NCBI GenBank assembly: GCA_013180625.2
Contig: SNVD02006154.1
Location: forward strand, 1-64,000
Length of the DNA: 64,000 nt
Source: Boswellia sacra
Taxonomy: Eukaryota > Streptophyta > Magnoliopsida > Sapindales > Burseraceae
Direction: 5' to 3'
This document shows positions 1 through 13,200 of the stretch, piece after piece. Within the stretch, counting starts at the first letter, position 1. Every line of letters starts with the position of its first letter. Both the position numbers and the translations under genes were made by a program. The notes under the pieces are model-generated. The model saw only the letters and a program-made list of their open reading frames with translations, did no database searches and was not told where the DNA came from.

Positions 1-3000
1 CTCGTCTGCTTATTGATTCATTTATACATTGAAATGCAGTTTTATATGTCATTTTGTCTATATGATTAAGTTTAAGTTATTCATTTATACTTTGCTTTTT
101 ATCTAAAATAAAACACATTTATGCATATAACTTAAATGGTTTACTTTCCCATTGCTCTCATATTTCAAAAATAATAAACTCACTGTTGGTAATCATTGGC
201 AATGATTGGCATGATACTCTTTTCTTTTTTTGTGCTGATTTCATGTCAAGTTCCCTGATCTTGTTATGCTTTCCCTCATGTTTATACAGTTGTGCAAGTT
301 GAAATTGGAGCTTAGGGAACTCCGTAACAATCCTTAAGGTCTACTCTTGGAGGCAATTCATTCTGCTGACTATTCTGGTGCATTAGCAAATCCTCTTTTG
401 GCTCTTGTATCAGCACTGAACAGACTAGATGGCACCATTTTGGAGGAATTTGTTGCTGTAAGATCAATTAACTTGTGAAAATAGCTTATATTGCAGACAT
501 AAATGCATATATAATGTCTGCATGCATGATCATTCAAGCACACATTATAATATCAATAGTTTGATTTGACTAGTTTTAATTTGGACTCTGTTTTGCACTC
601 ATTAAATGTGTTTATTGGTTGATGTGAGAATTTCAGGAGAACTACACATTAAGATCTGCTCTGCTAAGGTTTCACATGCATTTATTACTTGTCAGCTTGA
701 TTCCATAAAGCATTCAAAAGTGAGTTACGAACTGGGAAGTTGGAAGTAAGCATGCGAAGTCCAAGGCTAAACAATTAAAAAACCACATGGCTTGTGTCTG
801 GATTGCATCACATTCTGCATAACTCTTAAACCTTTTTCTGCACAAAATTTGTACACCATCGCATGGAATGGCATTCACTTGCCCTTAGCCTTCAGCCTTG
901 TTTAGAAACAAGTTTTGTCTGATACTTATTTATTATCTTTTCAGTGGGATAGCTTTGTCTAGCTTTGCAATTGCAAACGATGATCCCATTCTCAACAAAC
1001 CAAACCTCATGCAGGTAATCTTGGTTGCCAACTCCATCAAATTGTTTGAATAGATGTTACTTTGTCTCTCTCTTTTCCATCAATCCATGTGTAGTCTCCC
1101 CCTTCAGGGATGATTATGGACCCATTTTCAGTTAACTCGCTTTCAGGTAGCCAAGATTTTATATTTGGTAGGTTGATTATTGGCCATGTCCAAGTACAAA
1201 CTGTAGGTTGCCATGGTCGAACAAATACTTTACTCTTGTCTCCAAATCTCAACTGCAAGTGCAATAGAGGTTGCAACTGCAAGTGCAATTAATTATATAC
1301 ACTTGCTTACGGTTCAAACAATTTATTTAATCATCTTCATTACTTCGTATAGCTTATGTTCCGAGCATTCTGTGTGACATCTGTTCTGCATTTAAGAGCA
1401 AATTAAGAAAACGAAATGGACTTCCTGTAAAATATTAATATTTGTAACATGCTAACATGATGAAATTCAACAGATTGTGATTAAGAATTGGAACAACTTA
1501 TCAATTAGGAGACTAGAATACTGATACTTTTATATCTTCCTTTGAAGATCAAAACTTCTATGGCCACCCGGTGACGCTGTAAAGTACCATATGGATAAAT
1601 TTTTCAACTTTATCTTTGGCATTATCATCCCTTTTCCAGTTTTTTTCTCTTTGCATTGATCTTTATTAAAGTGGCTGCATGTCACCACCACTACAGTGAG
1701 GTTTTGATGATAATAAGAACATTAATTTCTGAGAAGGGTTGGCTGAATATTTTGTTCCTTAAGTTGTATATTTTAGACTAATTAACTTGTTTTGAAATGA
1801 CAAAGGCTTGTATTATTGCTGAGTAATGATGAAAAGTGGCTAATGGCTATCACATTAATATTGATATTTGGAAGAGAAAAATTTTAATATGACAAAGCTA
1901 TGAAAGCTTGCAGTAACAAAAACGATTAATGCTGTAAGTCTGCATGACTAATTGGCTTTTATTTATTTATTTTATCAAGATAAGCTTTCAGAGTCCCTTT
2001 TATTAATCAGCTTTCTTCATTCTAAATTGTTTAAATTTTTCCTCATTATCCTTCCAAGGTTTCCCAGGAAGTTGTGAAGTCCATTCTACTTCAGTGCAAT
2101 TAAACATTCTTTTACATTAATTTAGGCTTTTGAAGCAAAATGGAGAAAACAAGAATCCAATTTTTATGCATGGATCATGACTGCATTTATATGAGAGGTA
2201 GGGGGTTTCAGCGACTAGGAGACCCTGAAATTCTGAGAAAAACTCCTGCTAAGTGAAGGTTGTTTCATGAAGAAACTTAACCAGATTAAAAAGAAGAAAA
2301 GCGACAAAGACCGAGAATTGGTCTTCGTCAAATGTAGGTTCAGCATTGTCCTTGACACTACTTTTTAATCAAAATGTCTAGACTTCTTAGCCTTCCATGA
2401 CATGGAAGTTACTTGTCCGAACCTGTCCTGCACATATTAGAATATGGGTGTTGACAGCAAAAATCCATAAAGCAAAGACAGTTTTTTTGTCAAGTTTTTA
2501 AACATTTTTATTCCATGCATATTGAATGCAGATCTCAATGTGTTGAATGAGTATCAGTAGATTCAATCTTTCTCTGTATTCAATAGTATATTCAACAGTA
2601 TTGGACTATTTGGAATCTATGCTAGCACTGTAAGGCATCTATTGCTTATACATCCATTTTTACGTAATCTGTGGATTAAGTAAATTCCACATCACATTTC
2701 CAATTATTACATAATTGGGATTAGATAAATAAATTGAATTTGGTTTGCATCTAACTAATTTTGTTTTGATGCTTACCTATATTTATTGTAAAATTGAGAT
2801 CCCTAGATGGGTCTTCTTGGAGGCAATGATTTTGGAAATGCTTACAATACATCTTAGTAAGGAAATGTAGAACTTCACTGTGAATACAAGGATTGGTCTA
2901 CGAAATTTAAAGAATACAGACTATTTTAAATGCATGGCCATAATTGTTTTTTTCAGTGCCACATGTGGACAAAAATTGTTTCATCATCAGTCTGTCATTT

Positions 3001-3957
3001 TCAATTTATTGCTTAGTTATCCAAAAAATGTACTGGCTAAAACAGTTGGATTTTGGTTGGTATTGTAGGAGCTATAAGAGAGGGAAGCAAACATGCACTG
3101 CATTGCAGTAGAGAGATGCTAAATTTATAGAAGGATATTTTAGACTTTCATGTTGAGATGGTGTTGCTTTTGCATTTCAGTGCTCTATAACTTAAATGTA
3201 ACTTAAAATTTTGACACCAATTGATAATGTTCATTTTATCAGAGCAACATGAGCAGCAAAAGCAAAGCAGTCATGGCAAGCTCCAAAATTTAGAGAATTG
3301 TGACCCAACCATTGTAACAAATCTTCTTCTATCCCTTATTCACACAAAGTTTGCAGTGTTTTTTCATTTTTCCTCTCTTTAATTCTCATTTCTTTTGTTC
3401 AATTTTCCTTTTATGGTTGTAGAACTTGATCTTCTGGTTTCTCCAAAGTGTAAGTGCCCGATTTCCTATTTCTCATCTTGCTTCTTTTACTTTAATTATT
3501 GCTTTTGTTCTGTGCCTGGCTTGGCTTGCTTATTGGTTCTAACTTCTTATAGAAAGCTCATATTTAGATTTGGCTGTTTGAGCAGACCATCATCCATCAC
3601 ATGCCAAACTGCAGCTATATTCAGTAAGAGACAGTTGTACACCACAAAAACACAAATGAATGCTCATCTTCTATATGGCTATGGCACTGGTAGTATTGTA
3701 CACTAGCATATGAGACAGTTGTTGTTTGCTGTATGCTCAAATGTCGGTAAAATCAACAGTTATGTTCTTTGGCTGCCAAATGTGTACTTTGCCATACTGT
3801 TGTCTCTTTATAAGATATTTGATGTATTAACTCATAATCAATCACGCATCAACTTTTGCTGAGCTTTATTTTTTGTTTAATAGCATAATCTTAAGGTTAA
3901 TATGTCTTCATACACATAGTGGTTATCATCTGTAACACTGATTGTTTGAAATCTCAG
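1..3957. other. AT-rich region with exon-like scraps, no intact gene
   Basis: No convincing gene is present. At about 355-460 a plus-strand stretch reads as coding (it includes NPLLALVSALNRLDGTI) and is followed by GT. Near 945-1013 a second short stretch (GIALSSFAIANDDPILNKP) ends in CAG followed by GTAATC, a good splice donor. They could be exons of one degraded gene, but I do not recognise the protein. Around 1253-1290 a 17-bp motif, caactgcaagtgcaata, is repeated. The rest is AT-rich and non-coding. The scraps lie upstream of the MCM4 fragment on the same strand but do not resemble MCM4. Confidence 0.35.
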
Positions 3958-4400
<443 letters not shown>

Positions 4401-5259
4401 GTATGATGCCATCTTCTTTGTGATCCTTCTAAGCTCTTTCAATCTAGCTATAACCCATTGATATGAGGAATAGATTAAGATTTTGATATTAACGAGTCAA
4501 TGACCTACTTAATAGGTTCTGAAATTTGTCATGTGAACTCCAATTTTAATTTGGTTGGCTATCATTTGTTGTTGCTTCTGGATTTGAATTACAATCACAG
4601 TTTGTTATTGATAGTTACTAATGATTTAGCTTATGTATTAGTAATGATATACATCATCTATGCAACTTTTCTCTATATTGTTATGTGGATGTCATTACTA
4701 TAAAAAGTTTTTGGACTCAATTGGATGTGCACTTTAATTTTTAGTTCATATTAAATTTGTAAATGAATTTTAAACACAAGAATGTATAAATAAAATAAAA
4801 AATTATGGTTCTACAAAACTAAATTTAAATATTCTGACAGAAAATACTAATTATAAATTCTGTCACAAATAACATAATTTACCCACAAAATTAACCAATA
4901 ATTTTTGCGACAAAAGTTTTCTGTCAAAATTAAATTGGACTAAAAAAAAAAATTTTCCCGCCAAAAATTTCAAACTAAAAATAAAAAATAATTTCCCGCC
5001 CAAAATTTTTAAGGATTATTAAATAATTATTTACCTAGTGTGATAGACGTATGACATGTAAAAACTATCATAAAATTATAAAATTAATTGCCTAATGTGA
5101 TAGACGTATGACATGTAAAAACTATCACAATGTTGATGATAGACTTTTTTTCTATCATGAATGAGTGACAGTGACATAGATGACTGTTTGATTCTCTATC
5201 ATCCACCCTCGTTTATGACCGTTTGTTTCTGTCATCTATTTCTATTTTTCTTGTAGGTG
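4401..5259. other. AT-rich non-coding DNA with a short tandem repeat
   Basis: No gene seen. A 57-bp unit beginning cctagtgtgatagacgtatg occurs at 5034-5090 and again, nearly identical for about 37 bp, from 5091. Around 4840-5010 the sequence alternates short motifs such as ttctgtca and ttcccgcc in both orientations. That is typical of subterminal regions of plant DNA transposons, but I cannot define element ends. Confidence 0.4.
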
Positions 5260-6947
5260 CAAGCAACATAAAGTTTAGGATGGTTCATCGGTTTGGATCC
5301 GATGGATTTAGCTATTAACTAATTAAATCCAATATTCGATTGGCTTAGAGATTTTCTAATCCAATCCGATCAAATTAAAGATTGGAATCTAATTCAATCC
5401 GATTTAAAAAAAAAAAGACATCTAATCTGATTTGATCCGATCCAATCTAAACTTTAAAAATTCACAAAAAAAGAGAAAAATCTAATATGATTTAATAAAA
5501 AATACAAGTTAATATGATATTATATAAATATAATGATAACATGAAGTTAGTGGCACAAATTAAAATATTAGTAAACCATAATATTACATAAAAATTGATT
5601 TCTAAATTAATTAAAGCTCCTAAATAAAAATAACAATAAAAATTAAAATCATTCCAGGACATAGATTGTAATTTAAGTAAATTTATAAGACTCCATGCAA
5701 GCAGCTGCCATGCATAATTTGAAACTTGGAACAATTTATTACTTGCATAATTGCATTAACTCAATGTCATTGATGCATATTAAAGAATGCTCTACAAACA
5801 TGAATAAATAATTGATAAGAAACTGATAGTTTTATATTGAGATAAATATGATTGACATGCAAAAGCAATTTGTGAAATGAAAAAACAATAATAATTTACA
5901 TTTATACTTACCAATTAAACATATCACAGATGCATTATTTCAAACATGATCGTCAAATGTATTTTTAATTGTAGCACCTAAAACTTCTATAGAGACCAAA
6001 AAAAAAAAAAAGACTATCGGCTATGGAAGAGAAAAAATAGTGTAATTTTCAACTGCTTAATTTTGGGCTTAACATATTTTATTACATTAAAATTATAAAT
6101 TTATAATGGGCTGTGTTAGTTATAATTTTTTGATATTACATAGTTAATCTTATTACCTATTATTTGAATTTGATTGATTTATGGTGGATTTTTATAATAG
6201 GATCTATTATCCGATCCAACTAATTCGGTTTTTCAAAAATTTCAATCAATCCACCACTTGATTAAATCTGATCAATTTGGATTGGATCGGTTGGTTAGGG
6301 CAGATTAGTTTGGATTTTGAACCTACCAATAAAGTTATTAGCTTTTCAAATTTCATTACACTTTCTTTCATAAATGGTTGGAGTAATTATATTTTAATTA
6401 AATTTATATTTATTAAAATATTAAAGAAATCAATCCCAATATTATCTCTCTCTACCCTCTATTTTCTTCTTCTCCTCTCCACTCTCTCTTTGTGCAGCTC
6501 TCTTTTGTTGGCATGATATTGAAGAAATTTTTGTAAATTAGTTTCATGATATTTGAATATTAAAATTGGTTTAAAAACCAAAATTGAAAAGATAAATCCA
6601 ATACGTGCCTATTCTAAATCAATTCTAATAGTAATCATTCTTAAACAATTTAGGATCCAACAATAAATAAAGCACTTACTAAATTAAATATAATCCAACC
6701 ATGCAGAGCTCAAAAACTCATCACTAATCAATTTCCAAATCCGAAAGTGACAAAGTTTAAAAGAGAGAAGAAAAATAAGAGCTAAAAGAAAAGGAAAATA
6801 TAAAATAAGTTCATACACATAATTAACTTATAAAAAAATAAAATAAGGGTATATAAGTCAATTCATGGGTTAGATTTGAATTTTAACCAAATTAATAAAT
6901 GATAGGGTCCGGGGTAATGTTATGAAAAACATCAAGATCGTATGTAA
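5260..6947. repeat. Direct repeat unit, copy 1 (1.69 kb)
   Basis: This segment starts caagcaacataaagtttagg and ends atcaagatc(g/a)tatgtaa. It recurs at 7531-9207 in the same orientation, with only small indels and scattered substitutions. Each unit contains a hAT-type element (copy 1 at 5276-6328) plus about 610 bp of downstream flank rich in CT tracts (tctctctctaccctctattt). The flank is included and the hAT target duplication is identical in both copies. The repeat therefore arose by segmental duplication after the insertion, not by two independent insertions. No coding capacity is evident. Confidence 0.85.
5276..6328. mobile_element. Non-autonomous hAT-type element, copy 1
   Basis: About 1053 bp, flanked by the 8-bp direct repeat ataaagtt (5268-5275 and 6329-6336), the duplication length of hAT transposons. 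The left end reads taggatggttcatcggtttg and the right end tttggattttgaacctacca, a degenerate form of the taggggtgttca terminal inverted repeat seen intact elsewhere in this window. Subterminal DNA is dense in GGATTGGATCGG / CCAATCCGATC motifs in opposite orientations at the two ends. No transposase ORF is present. The interior is AT-rich and non-coding. Confidence 0.75.
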
Positions 6948-7530
6948 CATTATGGAGCCTCTTTGATCATATGGTTTCTGCTATTGCTGACTTCATAAAA
7001 TTCTAATAAATAAATAAAATGTATGGGCACATTATTAAGGGACCAAGGATTTTAACAAAAGATAACCACCAATATTTAATTTTTAAAATTTATTTAACAA
7101 ATTTCAATTAACAAGAAATTTTCTAGAAAATAAAAAAACACTGAAATAAAGGGAATAAATCTTACCTTTCAATATTAATCTTAATACAATAAAGCAATAT
7201 AAAAATGTAAAAGGTTAATATTTGATAATTTTTTCAATAAATACATATTTATAATTGTTTCTAATGAGATTTCATAATTTGAAAACATTGCATAATTACC
7301 TCTTTGTCGGTTATCAAAAATATTTTCCTCAATGTATGAAAAAAAAAACTATCGTTCCCTAAAAAATAGATAATGTAGTAAATATTATAAATAACCTTAA
7401 GCTAAGGCCTAATATTTAGATGGTCTCTATATTTTTTACAATATCTTCATGACCTTAACATTATTTATAATATCATTCATGACCCTAATATTACCAAATG
7501 TCATTGAAATCTAACACCTAAAAGGTAAAA
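6948..7530. other. Spacer between duplicated units; contains a dispersed repeat
   Basis: AT-rich spacer without genes. About 7171-7390 is similar to 33134-33353: both read ...attaatctnaatacaataaa..., ...ttcataatntgaaaacattgcataa..., ...gttccctaaaa.... This points to a dispersed, unclassified repeat present twice in the window. No terminal repeats or target duplication could be fixed. Confidence 0.55.
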
Positions 7531-9207
7531 CAAGCAACATAAAGTTTAGGAAGGTTCATCGGTTTGGATCTGATGTATTTAGTTATTAACTAATCCAATC
7601 CAATATTTATCAGTTTAGAGATTTTCTAATCCAATATGATCTAATAAAAAATGCAATCTAATCCAATCTATTTTTAAAAAAAATCTTCTGATCCAATTTG
7701 ATCTGATCCAATCCGAATTTTAATAAATTTACAAAAGAAGAGAGAAAAATCCACTGTGATTCAATAAAAAACACAAGTTAATATCATATTATATAAATAT
7801 AATAATCACACGAAGTTAGTGGCACAAATTAAAATATTAGTAAACCATGATATTACATATATAAAAATTCATTTCTAAATTAATTAAATTTTCTAAATAA
7901 AAATAAAAATAAAACTTTAAATCATTCTAAGACACAAATTGTAATTTAAATAAATTTATAGGACTCCATGTAATCAATTGCCATGCATAGTTGGGACAAT
8001 TTATTACTTGCATAATTACATTAACTTAATGTCATCCATGCATATTAAAGAATGCTCTGCATACATGAATAAATAATTCATAAGGAACCGATAGTTTTTA
8101 TATTGAGATAAATATGATTGACATGAAAAAGCAATTCATGAAATGAAAAAATAATAATAATTTACATTTATATTCACCAATCAAATATAGCACATGTACA
8201 TTATGTCAATTATGATCATCAAATGTATTTTCTACTATAGCAGCTAAAACTTCTACATAGACCAAAAAAAAAAAGGGCTATTGGCTATGGAAGACAAAAA
8301 TAAAAGTGTAATTTCCAATTGCTTAATTTTGGGCTAAACATATTTTATTACGTTAAAATTATAAATTCATAAAAGGCTGTGCTAGTTATAATCTTTAGAT
8401 ATTATATAGCTAATCTCATTACCTATTATTTAAATTAGATCAGTTTATAGTAGATTTTTATAATAGGATCTGTTATCTGATCCCGTTAATTCTATTTTAA
8501 AAAATTACAATCCAATCTGTTAATTGATTAAATCTAATTAAAATTGGATTAGTTTGGATTGAATCGATCGGTTTTAGCGGATTGGTTTGGATTTTGAACA
8601 CCCCTAATAAAGTTATTAGCTTTTCAAATTTCATTACACTTTCTTTCATGAATGGTTGGAATAATTATACTTATTAAAATATTAAAAAATCAATCCCAAT
8701 TTTATCTCTCTCTACCTTCTATCTTCTTCTTCTCCCCTTCACTCTCTCTTTGTGCAGCTCTCTTTTGATGGCATGATATTGAAGAAATTTTTTTAAATTA
8801 ATTTCATGATATTTGAATATTAAAACTGTTTTAAAAACCAAAATTAACAAGATAAATCCAGTACGTGCCTATTTTAAATCAATTCTTATAGCAATCATTT
8901 TTAAACAATTTAGGATTCAACAATGAATGAAACACTTGCTAAATCAAATCTAATCGAACCATGCAGAGCTCAAAACTCATCTCTAATCAATTTCCAAATC
9001 CGAAAGTGAGAAAGTTTAAAAGACAGAAGAAAAATAAGATTAAAAAGAAAAGGAAAATATAAAATGAGGTCCTATACATAATTAACTTATAAAAAAAATA
9101 AAACAAGGGTATATAAGTCAATTCATGGGTTAGGTTTGAATTTTAACCAAATTAATAAATGGTAGGGTCATGGGTAATGTTATGAAAAACATCAAGATCA
9201 TATGTAA
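7531..9207. repeat. Direct repeat unit, copy 2 (1.68 kb)
   Basis: Second copy of the 5260-6947 segment, same orientation, separated from it by about 580 bp. It carries the hAT-type element at 7547-8606 and the same downstream flank. After tatgtaa the two copies diverge at once (cattatgg in copy 1, ttgtaggt in copy 2), which fixes the right edge of the duplication. Confidence 0.85.
7547..8606. mobile_element. Non-autonomous hAT-type element, copy 2
   Basis: About 1060 bp, with the same 8-bp flanking duplication ataaagtt (7539-7546 and 8607-8614) as copy 1. The right terminus is better preserved here: ttttgaacacccctaa, the complement of taggggtgttcaaaa. That matches the ends of the hAT-type element at 23578-23889 and supports a shared family. 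The left end is taggaaggttcatcggtttg. No transposase. Confidence 0.78.
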
Positions 9208-9768
9208 TTGTAGGTCTTAATTCAAGGTCATTTATAATGTTCCCTAAATAATATATAACTTGATTAAAAATTAGAAAAAGAGTTAATTATTGCATTAACT
9301 AGAAACTATTTGAATTCCTATTCTTTAGCAACAAATATTTATTATTTACAAACTACAAAAGAAAATGAATAAATAATTTTTATTAAATAAATAAATAAGA
9401 AATTAAAAAATCTGAAAATTAAATTTTATTTTAAAAGAAGGTATAATAATGATCTATTAAACTAAGTTAAACTAGGGGGCTAAAAGAAATTTCCAAGCTT
9501 TACAAGGCCCCGGCCTGCATTATTCTACCAAGGCACCTTGCTCCACCACCAGTGGGCAGAAGTTAATTAAATTCTCCGACAACTGCATTGTCCAATTTAC
9601 ATGTTTCAAGAACATCAATCAAATAACCCTTCCTGCAATTGTCCTGCTTGTTTATAGCGAGCTGATCCTTTCAACAGACCAAGCAGAAAGCGAGCTTGTA
9701 AATCACCAAGGCCTGAACCTCAGATGCTCTCTATGAAGCATACAAGGAAAGAATATTTTCAACAGACT
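9208..9768. other. Intergenic DNA upstream of Copia A
   Basis: The first part is AT-rich. About 9475-9768 is less AT-rich, with stretches such as aaggccccggcctgcatt and caccaccagtgggcagaag. Its minus strand can be read for short distances as protein (RYKQAGQLQEGLFD then stop), but no start, domain or homologue is recognised. Before element A inserted, this DNA was contiguous with 14622 onward, the promoter side of the NIP gene. Confidence 0.4.
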
Positions 9769-10028
9769 TGTTACCATATATATATATATGATTCTATCAT
9801 ATATATTGTTAACATATATATATGATTCTATCATATATGTGATTGATATGATTCTCCTTTAATTTAGACATATAATTAGATAATCAATCATCATTATTGA
9901 GATTATTTTCTTTCCTTGTATATATGATTTACTGCTATATTTGTAATTGTATCAAGCCTATAAATTGGCTAGTCATAGTACCTTGTAATTCATTCAGATC
10001 AATACATTTTCCTTCATTATATTCAATA
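9769..10028 (+). repeat. 5' LTR of Copia A
   Basis: Starts tgttaccatatatata and ends tatattcaata. It is 260 bp against 222 bp in the 3' LTR. The difference is an internal duplication of about 38 bp near the start (attctatcatatat occurs once more here), in a TA-rich stretch prone to slippage. Confidence 0.92.
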
Positions 10029-10040
10029 TGGTATCAGAGC
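10029..10040 (+). other. Primer-binding site of Copia A
   Basis: tggtatcagagc, complementary to the 3' end of plant initiator Met-tRNA. It immediately abuts the LTR end and so helps define the LTR border. Confidence 0.92.
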
Positions 10041-10283
10041 CATGTCTTTAATTTTTTACTCCAGCCAATTTGTTCAAATTCTTCAAGAAAAGTCAAGCCA
10101 TTAGCACAAGTTGCATTCACATGGTTCATTCACGGGTTTGTTAACAAGCCATCAAGTCAAATAACATACCAAAACTCCTTCATTTTATCTCCTAGTGCTA
10201 TCCAATATCCACACAGCCAGATTATCATCTCAGGTCAAACTATTTCTTCACATTAAAATCTCTCTTTTGTGATTTATTTTCTA

Positions 10284-13200
10284 ATGGAGAAGTTAGATAT
10301 TGCCCGACCAATTCAAGTTCTTCTTGATGGTCACAATTATACTATATGGTCCTAATCTATGTGTAGCTTTCTTAAAGGTTGAAAATTATGGCGATATATC
10401 ACTGGAGAGTTTCTTGAGCCAATCCAACAAAAAGACGAATCAGATAAAAAATTCATTGAACGACAAGAGGATTGGGATGCAAAAAATCACCAGATTATTA
10501 CATGGTTTAGAAATACATCTATACCATCCATCAATCTTCAATTTGGTCGTTTTCATACAGCCAAATCTTTGTGGGATTTTTTGTCAATTAGATATAGCAC
10601 AACAGATTTGGCTCATCAATATCAACTTCTACGCAATCTTCATCAGTTACGTCAATCTTCAGGTCAATCAATCCATGAATTTCTTTCTCAAATGCAGTAT
10701 CTTTGGGATCAATTAACACTATCAGAACCTTCATGGTCATGTTCTTAAGATGCAACAAAGTTTTCAACTTACAAAGATCATCAACGTTTGATACAGTTTC
10801 TCATGGCACTTAATGACACGTTTGAACCAGTTCACGCATCATTGCTCCATCGCCAACCTCTACCTTCTCTTGACAGTGCTGTTATTGAACTCTTCTCTGA
10901 AGAGACTCGTTTGATTACTCTTCAGACTCAAAATACACACACTGTCATGGTTACTCAATCCTCAGTTTCCTAGGAATGCAAATATTGTCATTAGACTGGA
11001 CATTTTATTCGTGAATGTCCTACCCGCATTTGTCGCTATTGTTGTAAGATTAGGTCAGGACACTTTGCCGAAGATTGTCCTAAAGCTCCTCTTAAGCAGA
11101 GTCATCAATTCAAACAGAAAGGTAACCCCAAGAGTAAGTCTCAATTCTTTGCTATTGCTGCTGAAGACAATAATCAAGGTTCCAGTACTAGTTCCTCTTC
11201 CCAAACCTTTTTTGTTAGTGATCTTGAGTCCATTCTTCAACAAGTTCTTTCCAAGTCCGGTAATTCCTCAATTTCTACATTAACTACTAACTTAGGTAAT
11301 CCATCATGGTACTTTGATTCTGCTTATTACAATCATATGACTTCAGATTCTAATATATTTTCTTCCAAATATTGTTATTCTAACATGCCAGTTATTCATA
11401 CTGCTGATGGTTCTTCAATGCATGTTAGCCATGTCGGTCATATTTCTACTTCTACTTTAGAGTTACCAAATACTTTCTACATTCCAAACCTCACATTAAA
11501 TCGTCTATCTGTGGGTCAATTATGTGAACTTGGTCTTAATGTTACTTTTTCTTTTTCTGGTTGTTGTGTTCAGGATCCACAGACGGGCAAGGTTCTTGAG
11601 ACAGGCCGTAGAGTGGGTCGTCTATTTGAGCTCATGAATCTTCATCTTCCTTCATCAATATCAAATAAATCCAATATAGCATCCACTACAACAAAGTCAT
11701 CATTAAGTCTTTGGCATTCACGTCTTGGTCATGTCTCCCTTGGTCGTTTACAACTTTTAAAATCTAGTGGTTTGGTAGGTCCAGTTTATGATGAAAATAT
11801 TGATTGTTTGTCATGTCAACTTGCTAAACAAACTACTTTACCTTTTAATAATAGTGAATCTATTTCGGTTGCTCCATTTGATCTTATTCATTCTGATATT
11901 TGGAGACCTTCACTAAATCTTACTATGGGTGGCTCAAAATATTTTGTTATTTTTGTTGATGACTATTCTCGTTTTACATGGTTATATCTCATGAAAAATA
12001 GGTCTGAATTACCTACCATCTATCGAGACTTTGTTAATATGGTCAAAACTCAATTTTCTCGATCAATCAAAATTTTTCGTGCTGATAATGCCATGGACTA
12101 TAGGGATTCCAAATTTCAAATGTTTTTTCGAGAAAACGAAACTGTTTCTCATTTTTCTTATCTTTATACATCTCAGCAAAATGGTTGAGCCGAAAGAAAA
12201 CATAGGCATGTACTAGAAACTGTTCGTGCCCTTTTAATTTCTGCCTCATGTCCAGAACGTTTTTGGGGTGAAGCTGCACTAACAGCTGTTTATACAATCA
12301 ATTGTATACCTTCTCCTATCATTGGTAATGTTTCACCTTATGAACGTCTTTTAGGTAATCCTCCTTATTATAATATTTTTAAGGTCTTTGGTTGTGTTTG
12401 TTTTGTCCTTCTTCAACCTCATGAACGCACCAAGTTAGAACCTCGAGCTCGTCTTTGTTGTTTCTTGGGCTATGGTATTGAACATAAAGGTTATAGATGT
12501 TGGGATCCTGTCTCCAAGCGTCTTTGTATTTCTCGTCATGTTATTTTTTGAGAGCATAAAATGTTCTCCTCGATGTCCAAATTTGAAGTCCCTTATATTT
12601 CTGAATCTCGTTTCTTCAATGATCATTTTGTTTCATTATTCCCTGTTGACATTGATAAAGGTTTGATTTCTAAGCCTCATTCAGATGCACCCGATACTTC
12701 CACGTTGCCTACCGATGAATCTGTTATGTCTGATGGATCTGATGTACTACCTGATCAATTTAACTCTTCTCCTATCCTTCGTCGTTCTACTCAGGTAAGA
12801 GAAATTCCAGTTAAACTTAGAGATTATCATTGCTTTTCTACCATTCTTTCCTTATATGAACCCCAATCTTATCATGAAGTTAGTACTAACCCTGATTGGC
12901 AGAAAGCAATGGCAGAGGAATTACAGGCTCTTGAAAAAACTCATACATGGGACTTAGTAGATCCTCCTTCTAACAAATCTATGATTGGTTGCAAATGGGT
13001 CTACAAAATTAAGACAAAATCTGATGGCTCTATTGAATGTCACAAAGCTCATCTTGTTGCTAAAGGGTATACTCAAGAATATGGAATTGATTATGAGGAG
13101 ACATTTGCTCTAGTTGCTCAACTTACCTCTGTTAGAAGTCTTCTCACAGTTACTGCTATTCAACATTGGAGTCTTTTTCAGATGGATGTTAAAAATGCAT

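Noticed and set aside
1037..1292. Minus-strand 83-codon ORF overlapping a plus-strand 60-codon ORF
   Set aside because: No recognisable domain; it overlaps a small tandem repeat and has no splice or promoter context.
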